Virus record (IMG/VR): IMGVR_UViG_3300030060_003273
Location: 1-53,727 of that record
Length of the DNA: 53,727 bases
DNA from: a virus
Direction: 5' to 3' (one strand)
Under the pieces are notes generated by a model, which searched no databases, had not been told where the DNA came from, and saw only the letters and a program-made list of their open reading frames with translations. Below are positions 33,732 to 40,841 of this stretch, one piece after another. The stretch's first letter is position 1. Every line of letters begins with the position of its first letter. The position numbers and the translations under genes were made by a program.

Positions 33732-36040
33732 GACCACATATCCTCCAGTATTGATTTTAACAATTGGTCACCTAAAGAGTACCCTATCAATGAATTTTGT
33801 ATTACTTCACCTGTTACTGGGTCAACACTTAGTTCAGGAGGTTCCTCTATACCTTGCCTTTCCTTTAATTGCCCCACAGTTTCATCTAAAGGTTGGAAAC
33901 CTTTAGGTAATTGAGTTAATGGGGATTGTGAGGTATCTTCTTGGAAGTCTGCATCACGACCTGTAGTAACTTGGGTTAGTTCAGGTTCATTACCTACATA
34001 ACCAGCATTGGTCAAAGCATTTTGGTAATCTATTGAAAATTTACTTGCTGTGCCAGCATCAATAAGCCCCTGTTCTTCTTGATTTCTTAAATTTTCTAAC
34101 TGTTCTTCAAACACTTGTTGAACAGGTAATTGAGATTCAGTGGCACTTTGCATTAAATCATTTAATACATTTGCTGCACCTACATCCTTTACACCTTGTT
34201 CAAACTCTACATTAAATTGCTTTTGACCATCATCTGGCTTTGCTGCTGCCCTACGTGCTTTAGCATCCTGTATTGCCATCATACGTGCATCCTCTTCTTC
34301 ATCACTAACTGCTTGACCAGTAGCAGTTAAAGGTTGACCACTAACACCTACTCTTTTAGGGAATTTTATATTAGCATAAGGGTCTTCTTTCTCTTTACTA
34401 GGTAACTTTAGTTTTTCACCCATTATGCTTACTTCAGGTTCATCAAACTTTAACCCTTCATCTTCTAAGTCTTCTATAGTATCATCCAGCGCATCATGTA
34501 AACTAAAATTAAAGTCTTGCATTTTATCTTTAATTCTTTTAATTGCATCTTGTTGTGCTTCTTCTGGTACAAGCATACCATCTAATAATTGTGCAATTCT
34601 TCTATTTTCTTTATTTTTTGGATGGTTTGGTGGAAGATTAGCCCCCAACTGAGTTCCATAAGATGCTGGGTCTACAACTGATTCTTGAACTTTAACCCTT
34701 GTTGCCCCTAGATTTACTTCATCTCCTCTTAGCGCCTGACTTCTAAATTCAGGTGTCATGGCTGATTTAGGAAATGCTAACTGCACGCCTAACTTACCTA
34801 ATATGTTATTATGGTCTGCTCTTATAGCATTTGTAATTGTATCTATCAAACCATCTTGAAACATATTTTTTTCTTCTGCAGCACTTATTTGCTTTTCAGA
34901 GCCTGCTCCTTTTCCTTCATCTGCAGTATATTCACCTGATTCTGGTCTAACCTTTTTACGTCTTTGTTTTTTAGAACGGGGTTTAAAACCAGTCCATTCT
35001 TTCTCTAAACCTTTAATACCTGTAAGGTCTTCTAATAAATGCAAGCCAGATTTATATGCTGTCCCTTTTCCACCAGTAGTATAAAAGTCATCTTCACTTG
35101 TATCTCCTTCTATAAATCGCTCTTCACCTATACCTATAGGTAATTCACCCTTATGATAAATTAGATTCTTTACCATATCTCTTAGATTGATTGCTCCTTC
35201 AGTAGAACCTTTACCACGCTTTTTCTTACCAGTTTCTGGGTCAGTTAGAAGGTCCCCTTTACCACGCATGATAATTTCATGAAGGTCTTTGAAAGTTGGG
35301 TCAGTATGAAAAGGCTCCATAGGGTCACCACTATGAATTAAGGTAGGGTTAGATGGGTCACTATCTTGACCAGCAACCCCAGCACCAGCCATTTCATTTA
35401 CATATTGACCGTAATCTTGGTCATACACTCTACGTTTTGTTGTTTCAGTAGGGTCTGCTCTTGCTGGTCTAATAGTATCACGACCAGCACCTCCGTACTT
35501 TTGTCTCTTACCTCTACCCATTACACCTATTTTTTCTTTAGGTTTGTTTATTCTTCTTTGCTCTTCTAGAATATTAACAGGTCTGTGCTCTGCTGCTTTA
35601 CCTGATGTACCGGGCCCTACTCTTGTTTGTGTACTTAACCTCGTACTTTCTTTTCTATCAATGGGCTCATCTTCTGAATCTGGTCTACGCTCAATCACGT
35701 TACCTTGTCTATCTGTATAAGTTTCATAACCTACTTCACCCGGTGCTGATGTTTGTCTAGCAATACTATCAGCCCTTTCTCCTAAAACTCTTAATTCATT
35801 AACAGCATCTTTATATTGTTGAGAATCTTTACCGTGTTCATTTTCAACATCTCTTAATTCTAATTCTTTTTGATTCATCTGCCTCTTAACTTGTTCTTCT
35901 AGTTTCTCCCTTTCACTAGCCCTTACATCTACAAGTTTACCTTTACGCCTTTTGACTGCGGTGCCAAATCTTTTAGCACCTTCTCCGGGTTTAAGCGCAC
36001 GCTTTTTCTTTTTAGGAGCCTTGACTAATATATTTGACAT
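33722..36040 (-). CDS. Large charged, largely disordered virion protein
   Basis: A 772-residue protein with an ATG at 36040 behind AGGAGG, overlapping the upstream TAA by one base. The N-terminus is strongly basic (ILVKAPKKKKRALKPGEG). Residues about 40-75 form a charged coiled coil (EKLEEQVKRQMNQKELELRD). The rest alternates Lys/Arg/Glu/Asp/Gly/Gln-rich stretches with short helices (QDAIKRIKDKMQDFNFSLHD, DALDDTIEDLEDEGLKF) and appears mostly disordered. No enzyme motifs are visible. The first residues (ILVKAP) match the start of the gene at 52263-53048. The protein lies between head and connector genes and may be an internal or injected protein. I do not recognise a family. Confidence 0.75.
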   Translation of the reverse strand: MSNILVKAPKKKKRALKPGEGAKRFGTAVKRRKGKLVDVRASEREKLEEQVKRQMNQKELELRDVENEHGKDSQQYKDAVNELRVLGERADSIARQTSAPGEVGYETYTDRQGNVIERRPDSEDEPIDRKESTRLSTQTRVGPGTSGKAAEHRPVNILEEQRRINKPKEKIGVMGRGKRQKYGGAGRDTIRPARADPTETTKRRVYDQDYGQYVNEMAGAGVAGQDSDPSNPTLIHSGDPMEPFHTDPTFKDLHEIIMRGKGDLLTDPETGKKKRGKGSTEGAINLRDMVKNLIYHKGELPIGIGEERFIEGDTSEDDFYTTGGKGTAYKSGLHLLEDLTGIKGLEKEWTGFKPRSKKQRRKKVRPESGEYTADEGKGAGSEKQISAAEEKNMFQDGLIDTITNAIRADHNNILGKLGVQLAFPKSAMTPEFRSQALRGDEVNLGATRVKVQESVVDPASYGTQLGANLPPNHPKNKENRRIAQLLDGMLVPEEAQQDAIKRIKDKMQDFNFSLHDALDDTIEDLEDEGLKFDEPEVSIMGEKLKLPSKEKEDPYANIKFPKRVGVSGQPLTATGQAVSDEEEDARMMAIQDAKARRAAAKPDDGQKQFNVEFEQGVKDVGAANVLNDLMQSATESQLPVQQVFEEQLENLRNQEEQGLIDAGTASKFSIDYQNALTNAGYVGNEPELTQVTTGRDADFQEDTSQSPLTQLPKGFQPLDETVGQLKERQGIEEPPELSVDPVTGEVIQNSLIGYSLGDQLLKSILEDMWSCL

Positions 36041-36321
36041 TATTCTTTTCCTCCTAAATTAAAATCTAATTTTGCTCCACAAGCCTGACATTTTTCTGCC
36101 CAACAGAAATAAAGTAACCCGCACTTAGTACACCTAGTACCTGCGCTTATATTAACTACGTCACCCGCTTTTCTATTGCGGACACGTTGTTTTTTAGTGA
36201 TTCCTTCTAAAGGGTTATCTTCATTGAATACAGAGCCGCTACCGTATGATTCAGCAAGTCTAATACCACGTTTCTCAAGTCTTTCAATTTCTTTAAACCC
36301 GAGAGCGTTGTACTTCTGCAT
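36040..36321 (-). CDS. Small zinc-ribbon protein
   Basis: A 93-residue protein; ATG at 36321 after GAGGGATATGA. Residues 1-30 form a helix (FKEIERLEKRGIRLAESYGS) and a basic stretch KKQRVRNRK follows at 43-51. The C-terminus has Cys64, Cys67, Cys78 and Cys81 in a CxxC-x10-CxxC arrangement (TRCTKCGLLYFCWAEKCQAC), a zinc ribbon. Such ribbons occur in nucleic-acid-binding proteins and are especially common in archaea and their viruses. It is translationally coupled to the 772-residue protein. Role in the virion unknown. Confidence 0.7.
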   Translation of the reverse strand: MQKYNALGFKEIERLEKRGIRLAESYGSGSVFNEDNPLEGITKKQRVRNRKAGDVVNISAGTRCTKCGLLYFCWAEKCQACGAKLDFNLGGKE

Positions 36322-36339
36322 TCATATCCCTCACTCTCA

Positions 36340-36783
36340 TCAAGCACCTGCAAAGAACGTATAACAAATCTCATTACGTGGACTCCAACAAACATTTACT
36401 TTATCATCAGCATCTGCCGCTGTAAAGCCATTTTGAAGAGCCAAACCATAAGCCATAAAACTTGGGTCTGATACAAATAATTCTTGATTGTCAACTATTG
36501 CAAATCTTAATCCTGTACCATCGTTAAATGTAATTGCCGTAGCACTACCTACTGCTGTTGTAGTTCCTAAGAATTGTACAGGGTTACCTGATACTGCTGT
36601 GTTTTGTGCAAATACGTCTTGCCCTACTGCAATTAAGGTCCTAACATCTGCTGAACCTTTAGCAGTATCGTCTACTGTGATTGCGCTAGTAGTTTCTGCT
36701 GCATAACCTGATGCGTTATTGACAAAGACACTGGTGCCATAAGGCCCCGGTCCGCCAAATCTTATAGTTGCTATTGTAGGCAT
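36340..36783 (-). CDS. Small beta-rich structural protein
   Basis: A 147-residue protein with an ATG at 36783 behind GGCGGTGA. It is Ala/Thr/Gly/Val-rich, with strand-like runs (IATIRFGGPGPYGTSVFVN, AITVDD, LRFAIVDNQELFV), and contains two Cys near the C-terminus (NVCWSPRNEICYTF). No family is recognised. It belongs to a run of three small beta-rich proteins downstream of the major capsid gene, so a capsid decoration or head-completion role is likely but not shown. Confidence 0.68.
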   Translation of the reverse strand: MPTIATIRFGGPGPYGTSVFVNNASGYAAETTSAITVDDTAKGSADVRTLIAVGQDVFAQNTAVSGNPVQFLGTTTAVGSATAITFNDGTGLRFAIVDNQELFVSDPSFMAYGLALQNGFTAADADDKVNVCWSPRNEICYTFFAGA

Positions 36784-36797
36784 CTTAAGTCACCGCC

Positions 36798-37331
36798 TTA
36801 GCGCTGACCTAAAATCCACCATCTACCATCTTCTACTGATACTGTAGATGTTGCGCTTCTGTTTCCGCATTCAAATATTACTAAACTGTTGGATTCATCT
36901 ATTGAAACATCTAATGATGTTGAAATTAAAGTTTCAGACGGTTTGTTAGCGCCCATAATAAAATAATTTTCATTATTAGCATGTCCTACTGTAAGCCCCG
37001 GTGCTGCTAAAGTTATTTGAGTATCAGAATCAACTGATGCAATTACTCCAAGTCTAACACCTGATGAGTTGTAAACAGTTTGACCTGCTGCTAAGTGTTC
37101 CCTTGCTTCTACTGTGTCTACTGTTAATACAGTATCACCAGCGGCTACATTACCATTATTTACTTTAATACCTGTATCAGTTATAGAAGTCAAATGACCC
37201 CCTGCTGCTAATACACTGCTTAAGTGGTCTGCGAATGATACTTCTGTTCCACCATCTGTGAAAGTTCCTGTCATCATATAGAGGTCTCCCAATACATGAA
37301 TTCTTGTGTCTGTTGTTGTGCTAAATGCCAT
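36798..37331 (-). CDS. Beta-rich capsid decoration-like protein
   Basis: A 177-residue protein with an ATG at 37331 and GGAGATGA just upstream, the same site type as the capsid gene. It contains a central unit (NVAAGDTVLTVDTVEAREHL, then AGQTVYNSSGVRLGVIAS and DTQITLAAPGL) resembling the small SH3-like beta units common in phage structural proteins. It ends with a strand pair (NSLVIFECGN, ATSTVSVEDGRWWIL). It may be a capsid-surface or head-stabilising protein. The assignment is by composition and neighbourhood only. Confidence 0.65.
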   Translation of the reverse strand: MAFSTTTDTRIHVLGDLYMMTGTFTDGGTEVSFADHLSSVLAAGGHLTSITDTGIKVNNGNVAAGDTVLTVDTVEAREHLAAGQTVYNSSGVRLGVIASVDSDTQITLAAPGLTVGHANNENYFIMGANKPSETLISTSLDVSIDESNSLVIFECGNRSATSTVSVEDGRWWILGQR

Positions 37332-37333
37332 AA

Positions 37334-37711
37334 TTATTCATCTCCTTTATTTTCTTCAATTGCCTGTTCTTCTGCCGCTTGTTCTGGCTCAGGTTCAGGT
37401 GGGTTAAGAACTTTATCAACCGATTTCAATAATGATGTCTTTGTTGCATATCCACTAGGGTTTGCATCATGTTCTTTTAACCAAGCACGAATGTCCTTAA
37501 TTGTCCATCCTTTATCTGGTATTCCATCATTTAATTCATCAGTTGTAACGCCCTCATCACCTTCGACAAGGAAGTTCCCTGAAAGTTCTCTCCTGTTAGT
37601 GTTAAGCCATTCTTGAGATACTTCTTCAGGGACTCCCCTAATCCATTCACCTGCGGCCTTATCACGCTTTATACAAGCGTAAAATGGTCCCATGTATGTT
37701 ACTTTAGGCAA
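37334..37711 (-). CDS. Head protein with HeH/LEM-like domain
   Basis: A 125-residue protein. I favour the TTG at 37711, since GGTGAT lies four bases before it, as in neighbouring genes. A GTG at 37720, inside that site, and an ATG at 37693 are alternatives. Residues 1-60 begin VTYMGPFYACIKRDKAAGEW, a pattern seen in small phage head proteins. Residues about 67-102 (KGWTIKDIRAWLKEHDANPS, then ATKTSLLKSV) fit the helix-extended-helix HeH/LEM-like fold. The tail is Pro/Glu-rich and probably disordered. It sits just after the decoration-like gene that follows the capsid protein. HeH domains in phages are found in head or connector proteins; the precise role is unknown. Confidence 0.68.
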   Translation of the reverse strand: MPKVTYMGPFYACIKRDKAAGEWIRGVPEEVSQEWLNTNRRELSGNFLVEGDEGVTTDELNDGIPDKGWTIKDIRAWLKEHDANPSGYATKTSLLKSVDKVLNPPEPEPEQAAEEQAIEENKGDE

Positions 37712-37721
37712 TTGAATCACC

Positions 37722-38153
37722 TTAGACTACTACTAGCCAAAGTTCCATTGCAGTGTTATCATCAGTTGTACCGTCATTAGTTGCTTCCATATCGAATGTT
37801 AGTACTAAATCACTAGTATGTACAATTCCTATATTCGCTGTTGCATCTGCTCTTTGTGCTACAAATGATACAATTTTACTACATTGACCTGAAAGAGTAA
37901 GTGTTTCTCCTTCATCCATTGCATTATCTAATGTTAACATAATTAACCTTGGATTGAATCTGTTGCTTCCATCAGTGTTTGATGCTGAAAACTCATCTAC
38001 TCCACCACCGGGATATGTTGTTCCAAACCCTTTTTGCCATTCTGTTTCATCTTGGTCTACCCCACCTTGTAATTGTAAATCTAAATTTACAGTTACTGTT
38101 CCAGTACCGGGTTGTGCATATGTTATTCCTCTATGTGTTAAACTTGTTGCCAT
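37722..38153 (-). CDS. Putative capsid decoration protein
   Basis: A 143-residue protein; ATG at 38153 with GGAGATGA upstream, directly after the major capsid gene. It is beta-rich, acidic and lacks Lys after residue 70 (TVTVNLDLQLQGGVDQDE, RLIMLTLDNAMDEGETLTLS, DLVLTFDMEATNDG, ELWLVVV). Size, composition and position immediately after the capsid gene match trimeric decoration (head-stabilising) proteins of HK97-type phages. Sequence homology cannot be confirmed here. Confidence 0.65.
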   Translation of the reverse strand: MATSLTHRGITYAQPGTGTVTVNLDLQLQGGVDQDETEWQKGFGTTYPGGGVDEFSASNTDGSNRFNPRLIMLTLDNAMDEGETLTLSGQCSKIVSFVAQRADATANIGIVHTSDLVLTFDMEATNDGTTDDNTAMELWLVVV

Positions 38154-38190
38154 AATTTTTCATCTCCTTATTTTTTTTCTCCATTTATCC

Positions 38191-39321
38191 TCACTTAAGG
38201 TCACGGATTGAACCTTGACCTCCAAAGAAAGTTGTCCATACTTCACCCATTGTTCTGTAAAGCCCTTCTTGACCTAGTCTGTTAATTGCAAACGGGTCAC
38301 CAGTTTCGATACCACTTTCAAAATATTGTGTAGGAATTCCAGTACTAAAGTACAAATAATCTGTATCAAGCATATAAATTCTGCTTAGACTATCTTTTGC
38401 TACATCTTTGGAAGGAATGATTGGTACTCCATTGTATGTTGCTACAACGAATCCCGCTTCAACACCGGGTACACCCTTTACACCATTGTATGTTGGTGTA
38501 ACTCTTCTTTCTTCCATGAATCTTTGTTGTGTTTGTAACAATTGTTGAATTCTCATCAATGTATCATATCCAGTTAACATAACTTTTGGATTTCCACCAC
38601 GTACCCATAGTTTTTGGAATAAGTCATCTAAGTGGTCTAAACTTAAAGTTCTGTTAGTACTACCTGTGTCAGCGTTACCTTCAGCAAATGACCATGAGTT
38701 TGCACTTCTGTCAATACTGTAGATATCTTCGTCTGCTGCATCATAGTGTGTTCCTGATGTCATTGCTGTACTATCAGCCACAGTAACTCTGTCAAGTGAT
38801 TCTATATCATTACCAGCAACTGTGCTTACATCTTGTAATAGCATTTGGTTGATGTGTTCTGCATGGTGTTTACCCATTTCTTCTTTTAGAACACTTCTTA
38901 TGTCACCTAGACCATCATCCTTATCAGAAAGGAAAATTGCTACTTCTGACATGTCAAAAGCGTGAGCAATTGTTTTTGGTTTTGCTGCAACATGTTGGAA
39001 TGTTGGTTTTGTTGTGTCTGGTAGTGTACCATTTTCTGCAATACCGCCACCAACTGATGTTGATGGTTTTGCAGTTACAACACGCCATCCGCTTCTGTCC
39101 CAAGGTTTCTTAGGTAGAATACTAAATGCGTTAAATTCTTGGTTTAGTTGTGACCAAACTTTTCGTCCATATATTGCTTGGTATGTACCTGCTGTTGTAC
39201 TTAGCATAGGTGCATCTGCTTTCAGTAGTTCTGAACCACTGTAAGAGTAACCCATTGCGTTTCCAGCACCGTAGTAGTACCTTTCCAAGTCTTGTACTGT
39301 TCTTACATAATTTCTTGCCAT
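38191..39321 (-). CDS. Major capsid protein (HK97 fold expected)
   Basis: A 376-residue protein with an ATG at 39321 and GGAGATG nine bases upstream. It follows the protease-scaffold gene, the standard position. The N-terminal arm (ARNYVRTVQDLERYYYG) leads to a charged, aromatic E-loop-like stretch (FSILPKKPWDRSGWRVVTAK). Then come LKEEMGKHHAEHINQMLLQD, typical of the spine helix region, and LDHLDDLFQKLWVRGGNPKV...LTGYDTLMRIQQLLQ, typical of the A-domain. VATYNGVPIIPSKDV and RIYMLDTDYLYF are classic capsid strands. There is no long N-terminal extension that could act as a scaffold, in line with a separate scaffold in the preceding gene. It forms the icosahedral shell. Confidence 0.85.
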   Translation of the reverse strand: MARNYVRTVQDLERYYYGAGNAMGYSYSGSELLKADAPMLSTTAGTYQAIYGRKVWSQLNQEFNAFSILPKKPWDRSGWRVVTAKPSTSVGGGIAENGTLPDTTKPTFQHVAAKPKTIAHAFDMSEVAIFLSDKDDGLGDIRSVLKEEMGKHHAEHINQMLLQDVSTVAGNDIESLDRVTVADSTAMTSGTHYDAADEDIYSIDRSANSWSFAEGNADTGSTNRTLSLDHLDDLFQKLWVRGGNPKVMLTGYDTLMRIQQLLQTQQRFMEERRVTPTYNGVKGVPGVEAGFVVATYNGVPIIPSKDVAKDSLSRIYMLDTDYLYFSTGIPTQYFESGIETGDPFAINRLGQEGLYRTMGEVWTTFFGGQGSIRDLK

Positions 39322-39358
39322 ATTTTTTCATCTCCATTTATTTTTTTATATTTGGAAT

Positions 39359-40279
39359 TTAATTCCATACACTCCCTGCTAATCTGTGAACATCATTCCA
39401 GTCCATGTTAGCCATTTCTTCAGAAGTTGGTATTTCTACTTTTGAAATATTACCTGCTGATTTCATGATTGGTTCTGCACTTTGTGTTGATAAAGCATCA
39501 ATTCTGCTTCCTAATGATTGAATAGCCTTTTGGATTTCTCCTAATGGACCACGTGCATCAAAGGAAGATGCTGCTCTTGCATCTCTTTCTGCAGTTTGTT
39601 CTTTTGCTAATCTGTCACTAAATACTGAATTTAAACTTGATTTAAATTGTTCTTCTTGTGCTGCTGCTTTGAAAACTTCGTAAGCCGCTTCTATTTCAGT
39701 TGCACTTACATTGTCAGGTGAAAGGAAAGATTTTGAAACCTTTCCACCACTGCTTAATCCAGCACGAGAAAGAGCATTTGTTGAAGGAGAGCCATTTTCT
39801 GTTGCTCTACCTTTAACTTGGCCTGCAAAGTAATCTGCTCCATCAACAGAGGCTGGGTTATCAAATCCGCCAAGTTGTGCTTTTTCTAAATCATCAAAGT
39901 GGTTTCTTGCACCAGCAATGTCAACACCTTGTCCTTTAAGGGTGCTTTCCATCCAGTTTAAGTAATCACTTGTTATTACATCACTGTATTCAGATTTTTC
40001 TGTTTTTTCTTTGTCTTTAGCATCTTCATCTTCTTCTTTTTCCATATGAGAGCCATATCCTTTTTCTTTATTTTCATTCATTTTATCATTGTCTCCGTTT
40101 TCTTTAGAGTCATCATCGTTTGAGTCTTCACCATCTTTTTTATCTTTTGGCTTTAGGAATTCAGGCATTTCTTTAGCAACATCGTCTGCTGCAGGTCCAT
40201 TTTCCATAGTATCCAATTTCTTATTCAATCGGTCAAGAACGCTAGATAGTTCCCCTAATGCGTCTGTTTCATTGTTCAT
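39359..40279 (-). CDS. Nested scaffold protein from internal start in the protease gene (predicted)
   Basis: An ATG at codon 179 of the protease gene (40279), in frame with it, is preceded by AAAGGAGGAT with eight bases between AGGAGG and the ATG. This is the best ribosome-binding site in the window, although it lies inside a gene. Initiation here would give 306 residues without the protease domain: helix, acidic segment and C-terminal helices, the usual make-up of an HK97-type scaffold. The arrangement equals lambda C/Nu3. The start lies right after the protease domain ends. Independent production is inferred from the site, not proven. Confidence 0.72.
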   Translation of the reverse strand: MNNETDALGELSSVLDRLNKKLDTMENGPAADDVAKEMPEFLKPKDKKDGEDSNDDDSKENGDNDKMNENKEKGYGSHMEKEEDEDAKDKEKTEKSEYSDVITSDYLNWMESTLKGQGVDIAGARNHFDDLEKAQLGGFDNPASVDGADYFAGQVKGRATENGSPSTNALSRAGLSSGGKVSKSFLSPDNVSATEIEAAYEVFKAAAQEEQFKSSLNSVFSDRLAKEQTAERDARAASSFDARGPLGEIQKAIQSLGSRIDALSTQSAEPIMKSAGNISKVEIPTSEEMANMDWNDVHRLAGSVWN

Positions 40280-40813
40280 TGTTGTATCCTCCTTTAATAT
40301 TCGGAATGTTGCTTCGGGATTAATCCCTTTTTCACAAATAGTAACCTCGTGTAATTCTAGTTTTGAAATCTCGGTATAATTACCGTGCTCGGCATCATGC
40401 TTGTTAATGCGCTTAAATGCCTGTCCTCCAATACTAAAACCTCTAAGGGTACCTTTGCGAATTTGATTTGCGACTTCACGAGCCTTTTCGATGTCGTCAC
40501 GTAATTTGATAACTACAAACATACCTGAATCATCTACTCCAGATTTCCACACACGTCCTTCATTATCTGTATAATCTTTTATTACTTCACCTACTTGTAT
40601 ATTAGAATGTGCTAATTGTACATTTCTATAGTTAGATGCTTTCATAAAATCTCCAAATGCATTTTTTAATGCACCTGATGTAATTTTGTCTCCCTGCTTG
40701 TCTACCATTTCTACACTAGCATAACCTGCGATTACTAAGTCGTTTGAAGACTTAATAATATGCAAACCACCATCTTCTATAGAAGGGCTGCGTAAAAGCG
40801 CTGCGGAAGCCAT
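39359..40813 (-). CDS. Prohead protease fused to scaffold-like C-terminal region
   Basis: A 484-residue protein; ATG at 40813 with GGTGG upstream. Residues about 15-170 match the HK97-type (S78) prohead serine protease: VIAGYASVEMVDKQGDKI, His69 in VQLAHSNIQVGEVI, and Ser127 in RGFSIGGQA. KLELHEVTICEKGINPEA follows and probably holds the third catalytic residue. Residues 179-484 form a scaffold-like region: a leucine-rich helix, a highly acidic Asp/Glu/Lys segment (about 205-275) and helices to the C-terminus (FKAAAQEEQFKSSLNSVF, IQKAIQSLGSRIDALS). The enzyme cleaves scaffold and capsid precursors during head maturation. The C-terminal motif IPTSEEMANMDWNDVHRLA is shared with the gene at 46976-47326. 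Confidence 0.88.
   Translation of the reverse strand: MASAALLRSPSIEDGGLHIIKSSNDLVIAGYASVEMVDKQGDKITSGALKNAFGDFMKASNYRNVQLAHSNIQVGEVIKDYTDNEGRVWKSGVDDSGMFVVIKLRDDIEKAREVANQIRKGTLRGFSIGGQAFKRINKHDAEHGNYTEISKLELHEVTICEKGINPEATFRILKEDTTMNNETDALGELSSVLDRLNKKLDTMENGPAADDVAKEMPEFLKPKDKKDGEDSNDDDSKENGDNDKMNENKEKGYGSHMEKEEDEDAKDKEKTEKSEYSDVITSDYLNWMESTLKGQGVDIAGARNHFDDLEKAQLGGFDNPASVDGADYFAGQVKGRATENGSPSTNALSRAGLSSGGKVSKSFLSPDNVSATEIEAAYEVFKAAAQEEQFKSSLNSVFSDRLAKEQTAERDARAASSFDARGPLGEIQKAIQSLGSRIDALSTQSAEPIMKSAGNISKVEIPTSEEMANMDWNDVHRLAGSVWN
40288..40293 (-). promoter_or_regulatory. Strong internal ribosome-binding site for the nested scaffold
   Basis: AGGAGG on the minus strand within AAAGGAGGAT (40286-40295), eight bases before the in-frame ATG at 40279. 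Genuine gene starts around it mostly carry weaker GGTGG or GGAGATG sites. Confidence 0.72.
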
Positions 40814-40841
40814 TAAACCACCAAAGTCTAATTCATACTAC

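Noticed and set aside
38154-38190. Homopolymer run after the capsid gene as a terminator
   Set aside because: On the coding strand the run is A-rich, not T-rich, there is no hairpin, and the next gene's ribosome-binding site follows at once.
31439-39337. Short minus-strand frames overlapping tail tube, zinc-ribbon and capsid genes (31439-31624, 36207-36395, 39131-39337)
   Set aside because: They overlap well-supported genes in another frame and have low-complexity or unlikely composition.
39322-39358. TATA-like AAATATAAAA between protease and capsid genes as an archaeal promoter
   Set aside because: The gap is only 37 bases and AT-rich spacers are common here. A TATA box there would leave almost no leader, and nothing else supports a promoter.
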